Positions 40,869-48,412 of a stretch of DNA of 64,000 nucleotides are shown here, piece after piece; position 1 is the first letter of the stretch; every line of letters starts with the position of its first letter. This DNA is from Enterenecus faecium. GTDB lineage: Bacteria; Bacillota; Clostridia; Oscillospirales; Oscillospiraceae. A model generated the notes under the pieces. That model had not been told where the DNA came from. It ran no database searches and saw only the letters and a program-made list of their open reading frames with translations. Both the position numbers and the translations under genes were made by a program. Location: NCBI GenBank assembly GCA_018713215.1, contig DVFO01000048.1, positions 32,122 to 96,121 of the forward strand. The letters run 5' to 3'.

Positions 40869-41318
40869 TTACATCTGCCCCTTCCAGACCCGGGCCAGAA
40901 TATCTTTGAGCACCAGCAGGGCGTCGGTGTGGTTGTAGCCGTAGTCCACCCGCAGCTGGGTGAGCATTTCCTGCAGGGCAGGGGCGTAGTCGTTGATACG
41001 TACCGTTTTGTGGTAGGTGGCCAACACCGGATATTTCTTGCTCCACACCTTGTTCCAGTCAATACGGGCCTGGGCCTCGTCGCTGACGCTGTCGATCATC
41101 TGCTGGGCCTGCTGCTCGTCAAAGTCGTACTCGATGAGCTCATCCAAAGTCATGTGGTAGAGCACAGCCAGTCCCTTGGACTGGCGAATGTCGGGCAGCG
41201 TCTCATTGGTCTCCCATTTGGAGATGGTCTGGCGGCTGACCCCCAGCTTTTCCGCCACATTTTCCTGAGTCAGCCCGCTCTTTTTCCGGGCGTGGTATAA
41301 ACTGCTTCCCAAACTCAT
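40869..41318 (-). CDS. XRE-family transcriptional regulator
   Basis: 149 residues. The N-terminal helix-turn-helix (about 8-62) reads RKKSGLTQENVAEKLGVSRQ then TISKWETNETLPD. The C-terminal part is helical with unknown function. AGGAGG lies upstream of the ATG. It is monocistronic; no target is evident apart from possible autoregulation. Confidence 0.9.
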   Translation of the reverse strand: MSLGSSLYHARKKSGLTQENVAEKLGVSRQTISKWETNETLPDIRQSKGLAVLYHMTLDELIEYDFDEQQAQQMIDSVSDEAQARIDWNKVWSKKYPVLATYHKTVRINDYAPALQEMLTQLRVDYGYNHTDALLVLKDILARVWKGQM

Positions 41319-41433
41319 GGTGTATTCCTCCTGGTTTCCCGTGTCTTGTATGTCCAGTATACCGTTCTCACGAGAAAAAAGCTACCAAGGGAAACTGGAA
41401 TGTTTGCCCGTTTTTCTGACAAAGGACGAAAAA

Positions 41434-41479
41434 ACACCCTGAGCATTTGAGGTATGTGCGCCTCAAATGCTCAGGGTGT
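41434..41479 (-). terminator. Terminator overlapping the 3' end of the small XRE gene
   Basis: A perfect 19-bp stem (41434-41452 with 41461-41479) and 8-base loop, with TTTTCG following on the minus strand. The last codons and stop of the 71-residue regulator lie inside the right arm. Confidence 0.8.
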
Positions 41480-41686
41480 ACCCTCTTCATCGGGGAGATA
41501 TGCCACAATATCGTCCAGCGTGCAATCCAGCAGCTTGCAGAGCATATCTAGAGTGTGGGTGGACACAGAGTCCCCGGCTTTCATGCGGCGAATGGTGGAA
41601 CTGCTGATGCCGCCCTTTACTTGCAGGGTGTAGGTGGTTGCACCTCGTTGCTTCATGGTGCGCCATAGAGGCTCATAAGAAATCAA
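41471..41686 (-). CDS. Small XRE-type helix-turn-helix protein
   Basis: 71 residues forming one helix-turn-helix domain: LWRTMKQRGATTYTLQVKGG, SSSTIRRMKAGDSVSTHTLD and LCKLLDCTLDDIVAYLPD, the pattern of small plasmid/phage-type repressors. The last three codons lie inside a 19-bp terminator stem. No partner is adjacent on the same strand. Confidence 0.85.
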   Translation of the reverse strand: MISYEPLWRTMKQRGATTYTLQVKGGISSSTIRRMKAGDSVSTHTLDMLCKLLDCTLDDIVAYLPDEEGTP

Positions 41687-41747
41687 ACATCTGCCCCCTT
41701 ATTTACTTGTCTTTTTAATTGCATGTGTGAAGACAAACTGTGCTTGG

Positions 41748-42206
41748 TTATGATTCCTCGTGAGAAATCTCAATTTTCTCCACTTGAATGTCTCCACCTT
41801 CGATCTCCGCCATCATCATGGTGATCTCCTGGTGGAACCGCCGAGGCCCGCAGGAGCCGGGGTTGAGCCAGAGAACGCTGTCCTTTTCCTCCTGCACATA
41901 TTTGTGGGAATGGCCGAATACCACCACATCCACCCCTGAGAGGTCCGCTGGGACCTCTTTTTTGTTGTGGACCAGGAAAAAGGTGATTCCCTCTAACGTG
42001 ACGGTGAGGTCGTGGGGAATGTCTTCCGCCCACTCCTTGTCGTTGTTGCCCCGGACGATGTAGAGGGGAGCGTGCTGTTGCAGCTGCTCCACAATGGCGG
42101 GCTTGTTGATGTCGCCGCCGTGGAGAATGGCGTCTGCGGTTTTCAGGTGCTCTACCACCTGGGGCCGCAGCAGGCCGTGGGTGTCGGAGAGAATGGCGAG
42201 TTTCAT
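41748..42206 (-). CDS. YfcE-type metallophosphoesterase
   Basis: 152 residues with all calcineurin-like metal motifs: ILSDTHG, LHGGDINK, VRGNND, VVFGHSHKY and NPGSCGPRRF. It is of the YfcE/MJ0936 kind that hydrolyses phosphodiesters in vitro; the physiological substrate is unknown. The start overlaps the flavodoxin stop (ATGA). It is the last gene of a five-gene minus-strand operon. Confidence 0.93.
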   Translation of the reverse strand: MKLAILSDTHGLLRPQVVEHLKTADAILHGGDINKPAIVEQLQQHAPLYIVRGNNDKEWAEDIPHDLTVTLEGITFFLVHNKKEVPADLSGVDVVVFGHSHKYVQEEKDSVLWLNPGSCGPRRFHQEITMMMAEIEGGDIQVEKIEISHEES

Positions 42207-42709
42207 ACCGGGTCACCTCGATGATCGGTCTCTTGGATGGCTCGATAGAATTGGCGGGCGTGCTTTAAATCCTCGGTGTCCGGGTGTCCTTTGGCGATAC
42301 CGCCCACCAGCTTGAAGGGGCCGAAGGTGTCATAGCCTTTACAGGAAAACTCGCCTAGAACTGGGCAGCCTTTCTCCTGGGCAATCTCCGCCACCGCTTT
42401 TGCGCCGGTGCCTTTCGCCCCGCCGTAGGTATAGACGAAGAAGACCGGCTTGCCCTGGGGCAGATACTGACGGGCAAACTCCACCACGGCCTTTTGAAAT
42501 TCAAAACCGTAGATGCCGGAGGCGAAGCCCACACAGTCATACTCCTCCAGTCGGACGAGCTGGCGAGTAGTCACGTCGATGAGGTCTACCTCGCCTTCCT
42601 CTGCCATGGCCTCCAATACCTTCAAGGTGTTTCCGTGGTGCCGGGAATAGTAGCAAATTGCAGTTTTCATCCATTGTTCGGTGGCCACGGTTCCTTCGTT
42701 TTCAAACAT
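42203..42709 (-). CDS. Flavodoxin family protein
   Basis: 168 residues. The FMN phosphate loop is CYYSRHHGNTLKV and the isoalloxazine-binding loops are in VGFASGIYGFEF and VYTYGGAKGTG. The start at 42709 is supported by AGGAGG seven bases upstream, giving 13 residues before the first strand; the internal ATG at 42670 has no ribosome site. It overlaps the phosphoesterase gene by four bases. Confidence 0.9.
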   Translation of the reverse strand: MFENEGTVATEQWMKTAICYYSRHHGNTLKVLEAMAEEGEVDLIDVTTRQLVRLEEYDCVGFASGIYGFEFQKAVVEFARQYLPQGKPVFFVYTYGGAKGTGAKAVAEIAQEKGCPVLGEFSCKGYDTFGPFKLVGGIAKGHPDTEDLKHARQFYRAIQETDHRGDPV

Positions 42710-42721
42710 GGCGATCCCTCC

Positions 42722-43036
42722 TCACTCTGCGTCTTCGTCCAGGGCTTCCACCAGAAAACTCACCGGACGAAAGCCATCGTTGCAGGAGAGCATGGCGGAC
42801 TTTGGATTCTTCATCCAGCCGTCATAGAAATTCTCTGCCCCATGGCTCAGGGCCAGAACAAAGGGGGAGAGGGTGTCCCAGGCGCTTTGGCAAAAGCCAT
42901 CTGGTTTTTCCCAGCCGTTGGCGAGGAAGACCTGTCCCACTTCCATGTCACAGGCGTGGGAAATGGGATTCTCGTACTGGGCCATCAGGTCTGGATATTG
43001 GGTGATGCGCATGACGGTGATTTTACACTTTTTCAT
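42722..43036 (-). CDS. TIGR04076 family protein
   Basis: 104 residues beginning MKKCKITVMRITQYPDL, with GQVFLANGWEKPDGFCQSAW and GWMKNPKSAMLSCNDGFRP. This matches a small family of unknown function with conserved cysteines (C4, one in FCQSAW, one in LSCNDG). It overlaps the deformylase stop by four bases and precedes the flavodoxin gene, so it may be redox linked. Confidence 0.85.
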   Translation of the reverse strand: MKKCKITVMRITQYPDLMAQYENPISHACDMEVGQVFLANGWEKPDGFCQSAWDTLSPFVLALSHGAENFYDGWMKNPKSAMLSCNDGFRPVSFLVEALDEDAE

Positions 43037-43443
43037 ATGATAATACCCTCACAGTGGTCGATTTCGTGCTGGATGATCTGAGCGGTCCAGCCGGTGAAGG
43101 TTTTCAGCCGCTCCTGGAACTTCTCGTTTTGCCAGCGCACTTTGATGGAACTCCACCGTTTGGCGGGGCGGGTCCCAGCGAGGGAGAGGCAGCCCTCCAC
43201 GGCGTCATAGGGGCCGGACTTCTTGACGATCTCCGGGTTGAACATGACCATGTAGGTGCCCTCGTTGTCAAAAGCAATGATGCGCTTGTTGATGCCGATC
43301 ATGTTGGCGGCCATGCCTACACAGCCCTCTTTGTGGTGTTCCAGGGTCTCCAGCAGGTCAGCGGCCACGGACAGGTCTTCCACCGTGGCGGGCTCTGCCT
43401 TCTGTGCCAGAAAGGTCTCATCTTTGCAGATATCTCGTATCAT
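43033..43443 (-). CDS. def: Peptide deformylase, variant with altered motif I
   Basis: 136 residues with metal ligands EGCLSL (motif II) and QHEIDHCEG (motif III) intact. Motif I reads CVGMAANMIG, so the glutamine that normally stabilises the transition state in GxGxAAxQ is a methionine. Deformylases of this shape occur as second copies in clostridia. It removes N-formyl groups in principle, but activity cannot be assumed. It is the second gene of the five-gene minus operon, 16 bases after the gene upstream. Confidence 0.85.
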   Translation of the reverse strand: MIRDICKDETFLAQKAEPATVEDLSVAADLLETLEHHKEGCVGMAANMIGINKRIIAFDNEGTYMVMFNPEIVKKSGPYDAVEGCLSLAGTRPAKRWSSIKVRWQNEKFQERLKTFTGWTAQIIQHEIDHCEGIII

Positions 43444-43459
43444 AGTTGGTTTGCTCCCT

Positions 43460-44191
43460 TCATTTCTCCCAGCTCAGGACAGCGTGGAGGGTGGCCTCTG
43501 TGGCCGCTGGGAAATTCCTCTGTACTTGCTGATAAATCAGCTGTCTGGACTGACTGGGTTCCTGGTGGTAGGCGGAGGAGATATGCTCATAGCCCCAGAG
43601 AGCCTCAGGCGTGGTGTAGACCGAGACAGGCCATCCGTAGGGCTGACCCTTTTTGTTCAGGCGACGACGGAAATCCCGAATCAGCAGATATCCGTACATC
43701 TGAAGATCGGTGACTGTGCCCTCGAAGTTCTTCTCGCCACCCTTGCCAAATCCAGCCAGGCGTTTGAGTTCAAAGGAGAACAGCTCTTCTTGGGCAGTAA
43801 ACTGGTCCATCATGCGTTTCTGGCGCAGGCTGGCCAGCTCCTCGTCCCAGCGGCTGTCAAAGTCGTAGCCGTCCCGCCGCCAGTTGGCGAAGTGGGGGAA
43901 CCAGGCCTTAGAGATGAACCCGGTCTTTTTGCCGAAAAATTTGCCGTAGGCCACACGGCCACTGCGGGCGATGAACTTCCGCCACTCCCAGGGGTCTTGC
44001 TCCGGGTCACCGCTCCACCAATAGAGGTTGGAAGTGTGCTCTTCCACCGAGAACCCGTCGATTTCATTTTTAAATAGGGGGAGAAACCCCACCTCATCCA
44101 CCCAGTCTATGAGCTCCTGCCAGCTGCGGATGCGGTAGGGGTTATCCCAATCCAGTCCCCGCATGATCCATTCCCCGTTCTCCAAGGCCAT
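43460..44191 (-). CDS. AlkZ-related protein of unknown function
   Basis: 243 residues rich in Trp and aromatic residues: SWQELIDWVDEVGFLPLFKN, WWSGDPEQDPWEWRK, KKTGFISKAWFPHFANWRRD and GFGKGGEKNFEGTVTDLQMY. It matches a clostridial family usually named AlkZ-related, after distant similarity to a DNA glycosylase; I cannot verify that. The ATG follows AGGAGGTATCTTCC. It heads the minus operon with deformylase, TIGR04076, flavodoxin and phosphoesterase genes. Confidence 0.7.
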   Translation of the reverse strand: MALENGEWIMRGLDWDNPYRIRSWQELIDWVDEVGFLPLFKNEIDGFSVEEHTSNLYWWSGDPEQDPWEWRKFIARSGRVAYGKFFGKKTGFISKAWFPHFANWRRDGYDFDSRWDEELASLRQKRMMDQFTAQEELFSFELKRLAGFGKGGEKNFEGTVTDLQMYGYLLIRDFRRRLNKKGQPYGWPVSVYTTPEALWGYEHISSAYHQEPSQSRQLIYQQVQRNFPAATEATLHAVLSWEK

Positions 44192-44358
44192 GGAAGATAC
44201 CTCCTTTTGTCCTTATTCTCACGGCCATTATAGCATACAGAAGGCGGAAATGCTATGAAAGTAACTTCCATGCCAGAAGGTAGAAACGTGAGGCCACTGC
44301 AACAGGAGTTGCGGTAGAATCACGTTTTAAGAATGCAAGTGCCTTTGCAGAGGGCTTG

Positions 44359-44541
44359 TTATTGGATGCGAAAACCGTTGGAAGTCTTTCCAAAAACATA
44401 TTCCATCTTTTCTTCATATGTAGAGAATTCCAGTCGCTCATATCCGGACTCTTCGTGGAAGGATATGACGTGGTTTGACCAGTGAATCCAGAGTAGTTGT
44501 GTGTTTTTTGTGCCTATGCCGTCGTCCATACAGTGGTTCAT
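44359..44541 (-). CDS. Possible small hypothetical protein
   Basis: A 60-residue frame ending in IHWSNHVISFHEESGYERLE and YEEKMEYVFGKTSNGFRIQ, which reads like real protein. The ribosome binding site (GTAGGA) is poor and the frame continues upstream through a terminator hairpin. It may be a remnant. The rest of the 44192-44793 gap holds hairpins and no other supported gene. Confidence 0.3.
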   Translation of the reverse strand: MNHCMDDGIGTKNTQLLWIHWSNHVISFHEESGYERLEFSTYEEKMEYVFGKTSNGFRIQ

Positions 44542-44572
44542 CCTACTTTCTGTGTTTTGTGGGAGTGCAAAA

Positions 44573-44598
44573 AGGGCCTCACAATTCTGTGAGGCCCT
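44573..44598 (-). terminator. Minus-strand terminator in the 44.2-44.8 kb gap
   Basis: AGGGCCTCACA (44573-44583) with TGTGAGGCCCT (44588-44598), 4-base loop, followed by TTTTT on the minus strand. It implies a minus-strand transcript from 44600-44790, where no clear gene is seen. Confidence 0.75.
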
Positions 44599-44621
44599 CA
44601 GGGTAAACATATGAGAGAACG

Positions 44622-44707
44622 GTGCATGGGAACCGGTGTAACAACCGGCTCCCATGCACGTATAGAGGGGGGACATCTCAGAATGTGCGATCTCCGGTTA
44701 CGGAGAT
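44622..44707 (-). other. Two further hairpins upstream of the terminator; candidate structured RNA
   Basis: GTGCATGGGA (44622-44631) pairs with TCCCATGCAC (44650-44659), with inner CCGG/CCGG pairing. ATCTCCG (44690-44696) pairs with CGGAGAT (44701-44707), beside a TAGAAT -10-like element on the minus strand (44708-44713). Together with the terminator this could be a short non-coding RNA of about 130 nt. No family recognised. Confidence 0.35.
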
Positions 44708-44793
44708 ATTCTACCATTTGGGTGAGGCGGATACCATGACAGATACCGCAAATTAAAGTGGTCTATTTCCCCAATCATAGAAAATTTACCCGG

Positions 44794-45321
44794 TTAATTC
44801 TTTGACTTGTCCAGCCGCTCCTTGCACATGTGGTATTGTTGGGCATCAATGGCGCCAGTGGCCAGCATCTGCTCTGCCCAGAGCTGGAGGGTTTCAACCG
44901 TGATAGAAATGCGCTCCAACTCCTGTTGAATGAAGATAAAATCCGTCAGCTCGTCGTCGCTGATCATACCGTCTGCGGTGATCTCAATGAGCCGGTCCTT
45001 CCGCTTATTCATGGAGTTGAGAGAGGCCAGCATCTCCAAAACGATCTGGGATAGCTCCTTGACCTTTACTTCTGGCACATATTGCTGCCCGATGGGGCAT
45101 TGATTGGCACAGTAATAGTTGCAGAGGTTGGGCTGCTTGTACTGTCTGGCCATAATCAGCACTTCATCCGGATGGGGGTAACAGCGCTCGTTTTCAATCC
45201 GCTCAATGCGTTCCGGTGCAATGGACTCCAGCAATTCGCTTGCCGCTTCTCGGGTGAGGTGCAACGCCTCCCGGGTCTTGTGGTAAATATTTTTATTTTC
45301 TTTTGTGGATACTCTCGCCAT
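44794..45321 (-). CDS. Helix-turn-helix protein with cysteine motif
   Basis: 175 residues. The N-terminal XRE-like region (about 10-60; TREALHLTREAASELLESIA, PERIERIENERCYPHPDEVL) is followed by a cysteine cluster LCNYYCANQCPIGQQYVPEV (three cysteines in 9 residues) and a long helical C-terminus. The cysteines could bind a metal or sense redox state. This form recurs in clostridia as an uncharacterised regulator. It is monocistronic. Confidence 0.8.
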   Translation of the reverse strand: MARVSTKENKNIYHKTREALHLTREAASELLESIAPERIERIENERCYPHPDEVLIMARQYKQPNLCNYYCANQCPIGQQYVPEVKVKELSQIVLEMLASLNSMNKRKDRLIEITADGMISDDELTDFIFIQQELERISITVETLQLWAEQMLATGAIDAQQYHMCKERLDKSKN

Positions 45322-45393
45322 GATTGTAATCCCACCTTTATGATGTGTCTTATGGCCATTATACGGTGTTTTGAAGAGAAAGACAATTCCTTT

Positions 45394-45939
45394 TCAGAAA
45401 GGGAGCGTGGAAAGTACGTTCAAAAGTCCAGCGGCAAAGGCTCTGTGGCCTTCCTGGGTAAAATGAACGCCGTCATAAGCCAGGGGAATGTTCCAGTCTC
45501 CGGCGTTGGCAAAGTGGATACCAAGTCGCTGGGCCAGTGCGGCACAGTGTTGGGCAAAGGTGTGGGAGTGGTCAATGAGCTGCTGGCTGGGTACCCATTC
45601 CCCTAGGGTCATGGGCGGCGGGGCGATGAGCAAGATCTGTTCGGGGGGAAGCGGTATTTTTTGAACAAAACGTTCCAGCTTTGCCGCTGCCATCTCAGCG
45701 CTGAGGCCCTGAAGTAGGTCGTTGGTGCCCAGCATGAGAATCAGCAGATCGGTGTCAGAGGGAATGGAAGGGAGAGACGTGGGAATCGCTCGGCCATTTT
45801 GCCCCATGTTGTACACAGTCCAGCCGGTTTCCGCAGCAAGAATATCCACCCAACGGTGATCTGGGTCATACCGTCCACCCAGAAAGGAGCGGGGGTCATA
45901 GCCGTAGGTATTGGAGTCGCCAAAGCAGGTGACGTTCAT
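45394..45939 (-). CDS. SGNH/GDSL-family hydrolase
   Basis: 181 residues with the family blocks: CFGDSNTYGYD (nucleophile Ser), NMGQNGRAI, ILMLGTNDLL and the Asp-His pair in AYDGVHFTQEGH. It is predicted to be a cytoplasmic esterase or acetylhydrolase with unknown substrate. The ATG at 45939 follows GGAGGAAAACT; an open frame further upstream has no homologous N-terminus. Confidence 0.92.
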   Translation of the reverse strand: MNVTCFGDSNTYGYDPRSFLGGRYDPDHRWVDILAAETGWTVYNMGQNGRAIPTSLPSIPSDTDLLILMLGTNDLLQGLSAEMAAAKLERFVQKIPLPPEQILLIAPPPMTLGEWVPSQQLIDHSHTFAQHCAALAQRLGIHFANAGDWNIPLAYDGVHFTQEGHRAFAAGLLNVLSTLPF

Positions 45940-46108
45940 AGTTTTCCTCCTTGTATCCATGCAGGGTTGATTGTCCTTTATTATATATGTACCTGGGAAG
46001 CCCCGCAAGGTGAGACGGCTGCTTTTCTTTCCTGTTGGTATGTGCTATATTAAAAATGATAGAAATAATTTGCATCACGGTAAGCAGCGCAAATCCAGGA
46101 GGTGACTT

Positions 46109-46543
46109 ATGAGTCAATACAGAGGAGAGATACTGGGTTCTGAGGTCGTGATAGATTTGGAGCGTACCAAAGGGTGGTACAGCCAGTCGGAAGAGTGGCC
46201 GTGTACATGTGGTCATTGCTGCAATTTTTTGGCGTTGGCAAAACAGAGGCTTCTTCTGCCTTCGATGATGGAACTGCTGGACAAATTCTCCATTGTGCCG
46301 GAGAAAGCCACCTATGTGTGTGAACTGGACCACAATGATAAAGGCCATTTGTATGAGATTAGTTATCGCGTTGCAGGTCGAATGCTTGAAAAAGAACGGG
46401 AAGATCTTGTGGAGTATTCCTGGGGAGGGGGCGGGTGTGGCCATAACCCGTACCCATATGGTGCTCCGGGATTTCCAGAGCCCCATTTTGATCTGGAGTT
46501 TTTCGTGACGTTGCCGTGGGTATTGGACGAACCGGAAGAATAG
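46109..46543 (+). CDS. Hypothetical protein with CxCxxCC motif
   Basis: A 144-residue soluble acidic protein preceded by AGGAGGTGACTT. The cluster WPCTCGHCCNFLALA near residue 31, and single cysteines later, suggest metal binding. The C-terminus is aromatic and proline rich (NPYPYGAPGFPEPHFDLEFF). I do not recognise a family. Base composition from here on is somewhat lower in GC than in the flanking metabolic genes. Confidence 0.7.
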   Translation: MSQYRGEILGSEVVIDLERTKGWYSQSEEWPCTCGHCCNFLALAKQRLLLPSMMELLDKFSIVPEKATYVCELDHNDKGHLYEISYRVAGRMLEKEREDLVEYSWGGGGCGHNPYPYGAPGFPEPHFDLEFFVTLPWVLDEPEE

Positions 46544-46576
46544 AAATCATTCTGGATAAGAAATTGAGGCGATTGA

Positions 46577-47287
46577 ATGGAAATTAGGTGTGTTTGGGAG
46601 CACAATGGAAACGACACATTGCTTTATTCAATAGACACCCCAGGGGCTTTTACACGGGGAGCAAGCTTTGAAATAGCGGTGGAGAAAATGCCCTCAGAGA
46701 TTGAATCCTATCTGCATTGGATCGGCGAACCAATTCCTGAGCATTTTGAGGTAATGGTGATCCAGGATGCAGCTTGTGGCTTGAATATTTGCGACGCGGA
46801 CTCGGAAGTATTGTTTGAGTCTGAAAAAGCTCCTCTTTGTCAGGAGGAGTACACGGCCCTAAAACAGCTGGTCTTAAAATCAGCGGCGGATTTTCTGACC
46901 CTATATAATGCGATTCCAGACCCATCAAAGTGCCTTGTGCCCATGCGCAACACATTTTATGGACAGGTACCGGGGACTGCGGAAGAGATGTACCAGCACA
47001 CCAAAAATGTGAATGAATATTATTTGGGTGAAATTGAAGTGGCCGCGGACAACGAGGGGGACATTTGGGATTGTCGGCACAGAGCATTTATAAATCTGGA
47101 ACAATATCCGAACTATTTGGAAAACCCTGTGTTTGAGGGAAGCTATGGAGAAAGTTGGACGTTGCGCAAAGTGATGCGCCGCTTTCTCTGGCATGACCGT
47201 ATCCATGCCAAGGCCATGTATCGAAGGGCCGTGAAAGCGTTTGGAGATCAGGAGATCCCTAATGTGTTCTGCTTTAAAGATGTTTGA
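46577..47287 (+). CDS. Hypothetical protein, possibly DinB-like at the C-terminus
   Basis: 236 residues. The N-terminal half is unassigned. The C-terminal part, RKVMRRFLWHDRIHAKAMYR, has histidines spaced as in DinB-type metal-dependent helical bundles, but the similarity is weak and unverified. A weak GAGG precedes the ATG. It stands between two other short genes of unknown function on the same strand. Confidence 0.6.
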   Translation: MEIRCVWEHNGNDTLLYSIDTPGAFTRGASFEIAVEKMPSEIESYLHWIGEPIPEHFEVMVIQDAACGLNICDADSEVLFESEKAPLCQEEYTALKQLVLKSAADFLTLYNAIPDPSKCLVPMRNTFYGQVPGTAEEMYQHTKNVNEYYLGEIEVAADNEGDIWDCRHRAFINLEQYPNYLENPVFEGSYGESWTLRKVMRRFLWHDRIHAKAMYRRAVKAFGDQEIPNVFCFKDV

Positions 47288-47362
47288 ACGGAGATGGAGG
47301 GTGTGAGATGAGATTGCGCTGAAAAAGTAACATCCAAAAACTGAAAACTGGAGGTTACTGAC

Positions 47363-47782
47363 ATGGAAATCAGAGAATACCGAACTTACAACGAACAGGA
47401 AATTTTTCCCCTGTATACCAGCGTAGGCTGGACGGCCTACACCGATGCCCCGGACACATTGCGGCAGGGATTTGAACACTCTCTTTTGACCCTTGCGGCA
47501 TATGAAAATGGGCAGCTTGTAGGCCTGATTCGTACTGTGGGGGACGGATATACCATCGTGTTTGTACAGGATATTCTGGTGTTCCCGGAGTATCAGAGAA
47601 GAGGAATTGGAACGGCGCTACTGCAAGCGGTGTTGGACCGGTTCGGCCATGTGCGGCAGATGGAACTGGCTACAGATGACACGCCCAAAACCATAGCTTT
47701 TTATAAATCCTTGGGCTTTTCGCCAATGTCTGAGATAGGATGCTGCGGATTTATGCGGTTGCTGCCATGCGGAACAGAGTGA
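47363..47782 (+). CDS. GNAT family N-acetyltransferase
   Basis: 139 residues with the acetyl-CoA loop QRRGIGTALLQAVL after strand DILVFPEY, and C-terminal DTPKTIAFYKSLGFSPM typical of GNAT enzymes. The substrate is unknown. The ATG at 47363 follows GGAGGTTACTGAC. Confidence 0.93.
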   Translation: MEIREYRTYNEQEIFPLYTSVGWTAYTDAPDTLRQGFEHSLLTLAAYENGQLVGLIRTVGDGYTIVFVQDILVFPEYQRRGIGTALLQAVLDRFGHVRQMELATDDTPKTIAFYKSLGFSPMSEIGCCGFMRLLPCGTE

Positions 47783-47839
47783 AACCACAAAAATTTGGAA
47801 TCTGATAATTCCGGCTTAACAAAACAGAGGGGACTGGGT

Positions 47840-47947
47840 ATGATAAATCCCAGTGTACCGATGGTAAATCAAGGAGTTAGGGACAGCTCACAGCTGATGG
47901 CTGACGACTATGCCAGACCAGAGGGACAAAATATTATGATTGAGTAA
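47840..47947 (+). CDS. Mini-protein of 35 residues, unknown
   Basis: ATG at 47840 behind GAGGGG at seven bases. The product starts MINPSVPMVNQGVRDSSQ and ends ARPEGQNIMIE. It has no signal peptide and no cysteine. The next mini-gene starts 13 bases after its stop. It is too short for routine gene callers. Its existence rests on the ribosome site and tandem arrangement; homologues were not checked. Confidence 0.45.
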   Translation: MINPSVPMVNQGVRDSSQLMADDYARPEGQNIMIE

Positions 47948-47960
47948 GGAGCTAACACCT

Positions 47961-48089
47961 ATGAAGAAGCTGTTTATGGAGCCGGAAGTGAAGATTACCA
48001 AGTTCGAGGACGAGGACCTCATGCGTACATCTGGAGTGATTGTTGACCCTAATCCGGATGTGCCTGGTGGGGAGACTGACTTCGAGTGA
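47961..48089 (+). CDS. Mini-protein of 42 residues, candidate precursor peptide
   Basis: ATG at 47961 with AAGGAG nine bases upstream. The product starts MKKLFMEPEVKITKFEDEDL and continues MRTSGVIVDPNPDVPGG to a short acidic end. The Lys-rich start, PEV-x-I-x-x-F segment and TSG junction resemble leader-core organisation of small clostridial peptides seen near maturation genes. Its stop overlaps the GTG start of the lipoprotein gene (GTGA), indicating a real, translationally coupled gene. The processing enzymes could be those of the radical SAM cassette 8.4 kb downstream; that is speculation. Confidence 0.6.
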   Translation: MKKLFMEPEVKITKFEDEDLMRTSGVIVDPNPDVPGGETDFE

Positions 48090-48352
48090 GAAGGATGACA
48101 AGAAAAAAGCTTGGCGTGGTGTTGGGGATGTTAACGTTTGTTCTATGTCTGACGGCCTGCACAAGCCCCCAGCCCCAAGAGCAAACAACTAGCCCTGAGG
48201 TAGTCCAGACCCAGGCGGTCAGCCCTGAGGTGGAGAACAGCCAAGCACCTGAAGCCACCCAGACTCCTGAGGTGACCGACGAGGAGACCACGCCTTCCGA
48301 GGAGACAGAGGGCACCGACATTCCCGACGAAAGCGTGGAGTTTGGGGAGTGA
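48086..48352 (+). CDS. Small lipoprotein with acidic low-complexity body
   Basis: 88 residues: signal peptide KLGVVLGMLTFVLCLTACTS with lipobox LTAC, then a Thr/Pro/Glu-rich disordered chain to the end. It is probably anchored on the outer face of the membrane. The GTG at 48086 is preferred since the ATG at 48095 has no room for a ribosome site. It is coupled to the mini-protein upstream. Its TGA stop is in the same frame as the ABC permease downstream, 63 bases before the first usable permease start. Confidence 0.75.
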   Translation: MRRMTRKKLGVVLGMLTFVLCLTACTSPQPQEQTTSPEVVQTQAVSPEVENSQAPEATQTPEVTDEETTPSEETEGTDIPDESVEFGE

Positions 48353-48412
48353 ACCCACCAAAATAACAATGACAAAAGCAGCGCTGGGTACCGCACCCTC
48401 ATCAAAACACTG

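Noticed and set aside
44253..44441. 62-codon minus-strand frame
   Set aside because: No ribosome site, overlaps a better-looking frame, and composition is unconvincing.
47961..48089. 42-residue mini-protein as a lasso peptide precursor
   Set aside because: Gly/Asp spacing would fit, but there is no lasso protease or cyclase gene in the window, so the specific class is not claimed.
48350..48352. TGA between lipoprotein and permease as selenocysteine or read-through codon
   Set aside because: The frames are contiguous and selD is present, but no SECIS-like hairpin follows the TGA and the lipoprotein ends naturally; a one-base frameshift explains the permease better.
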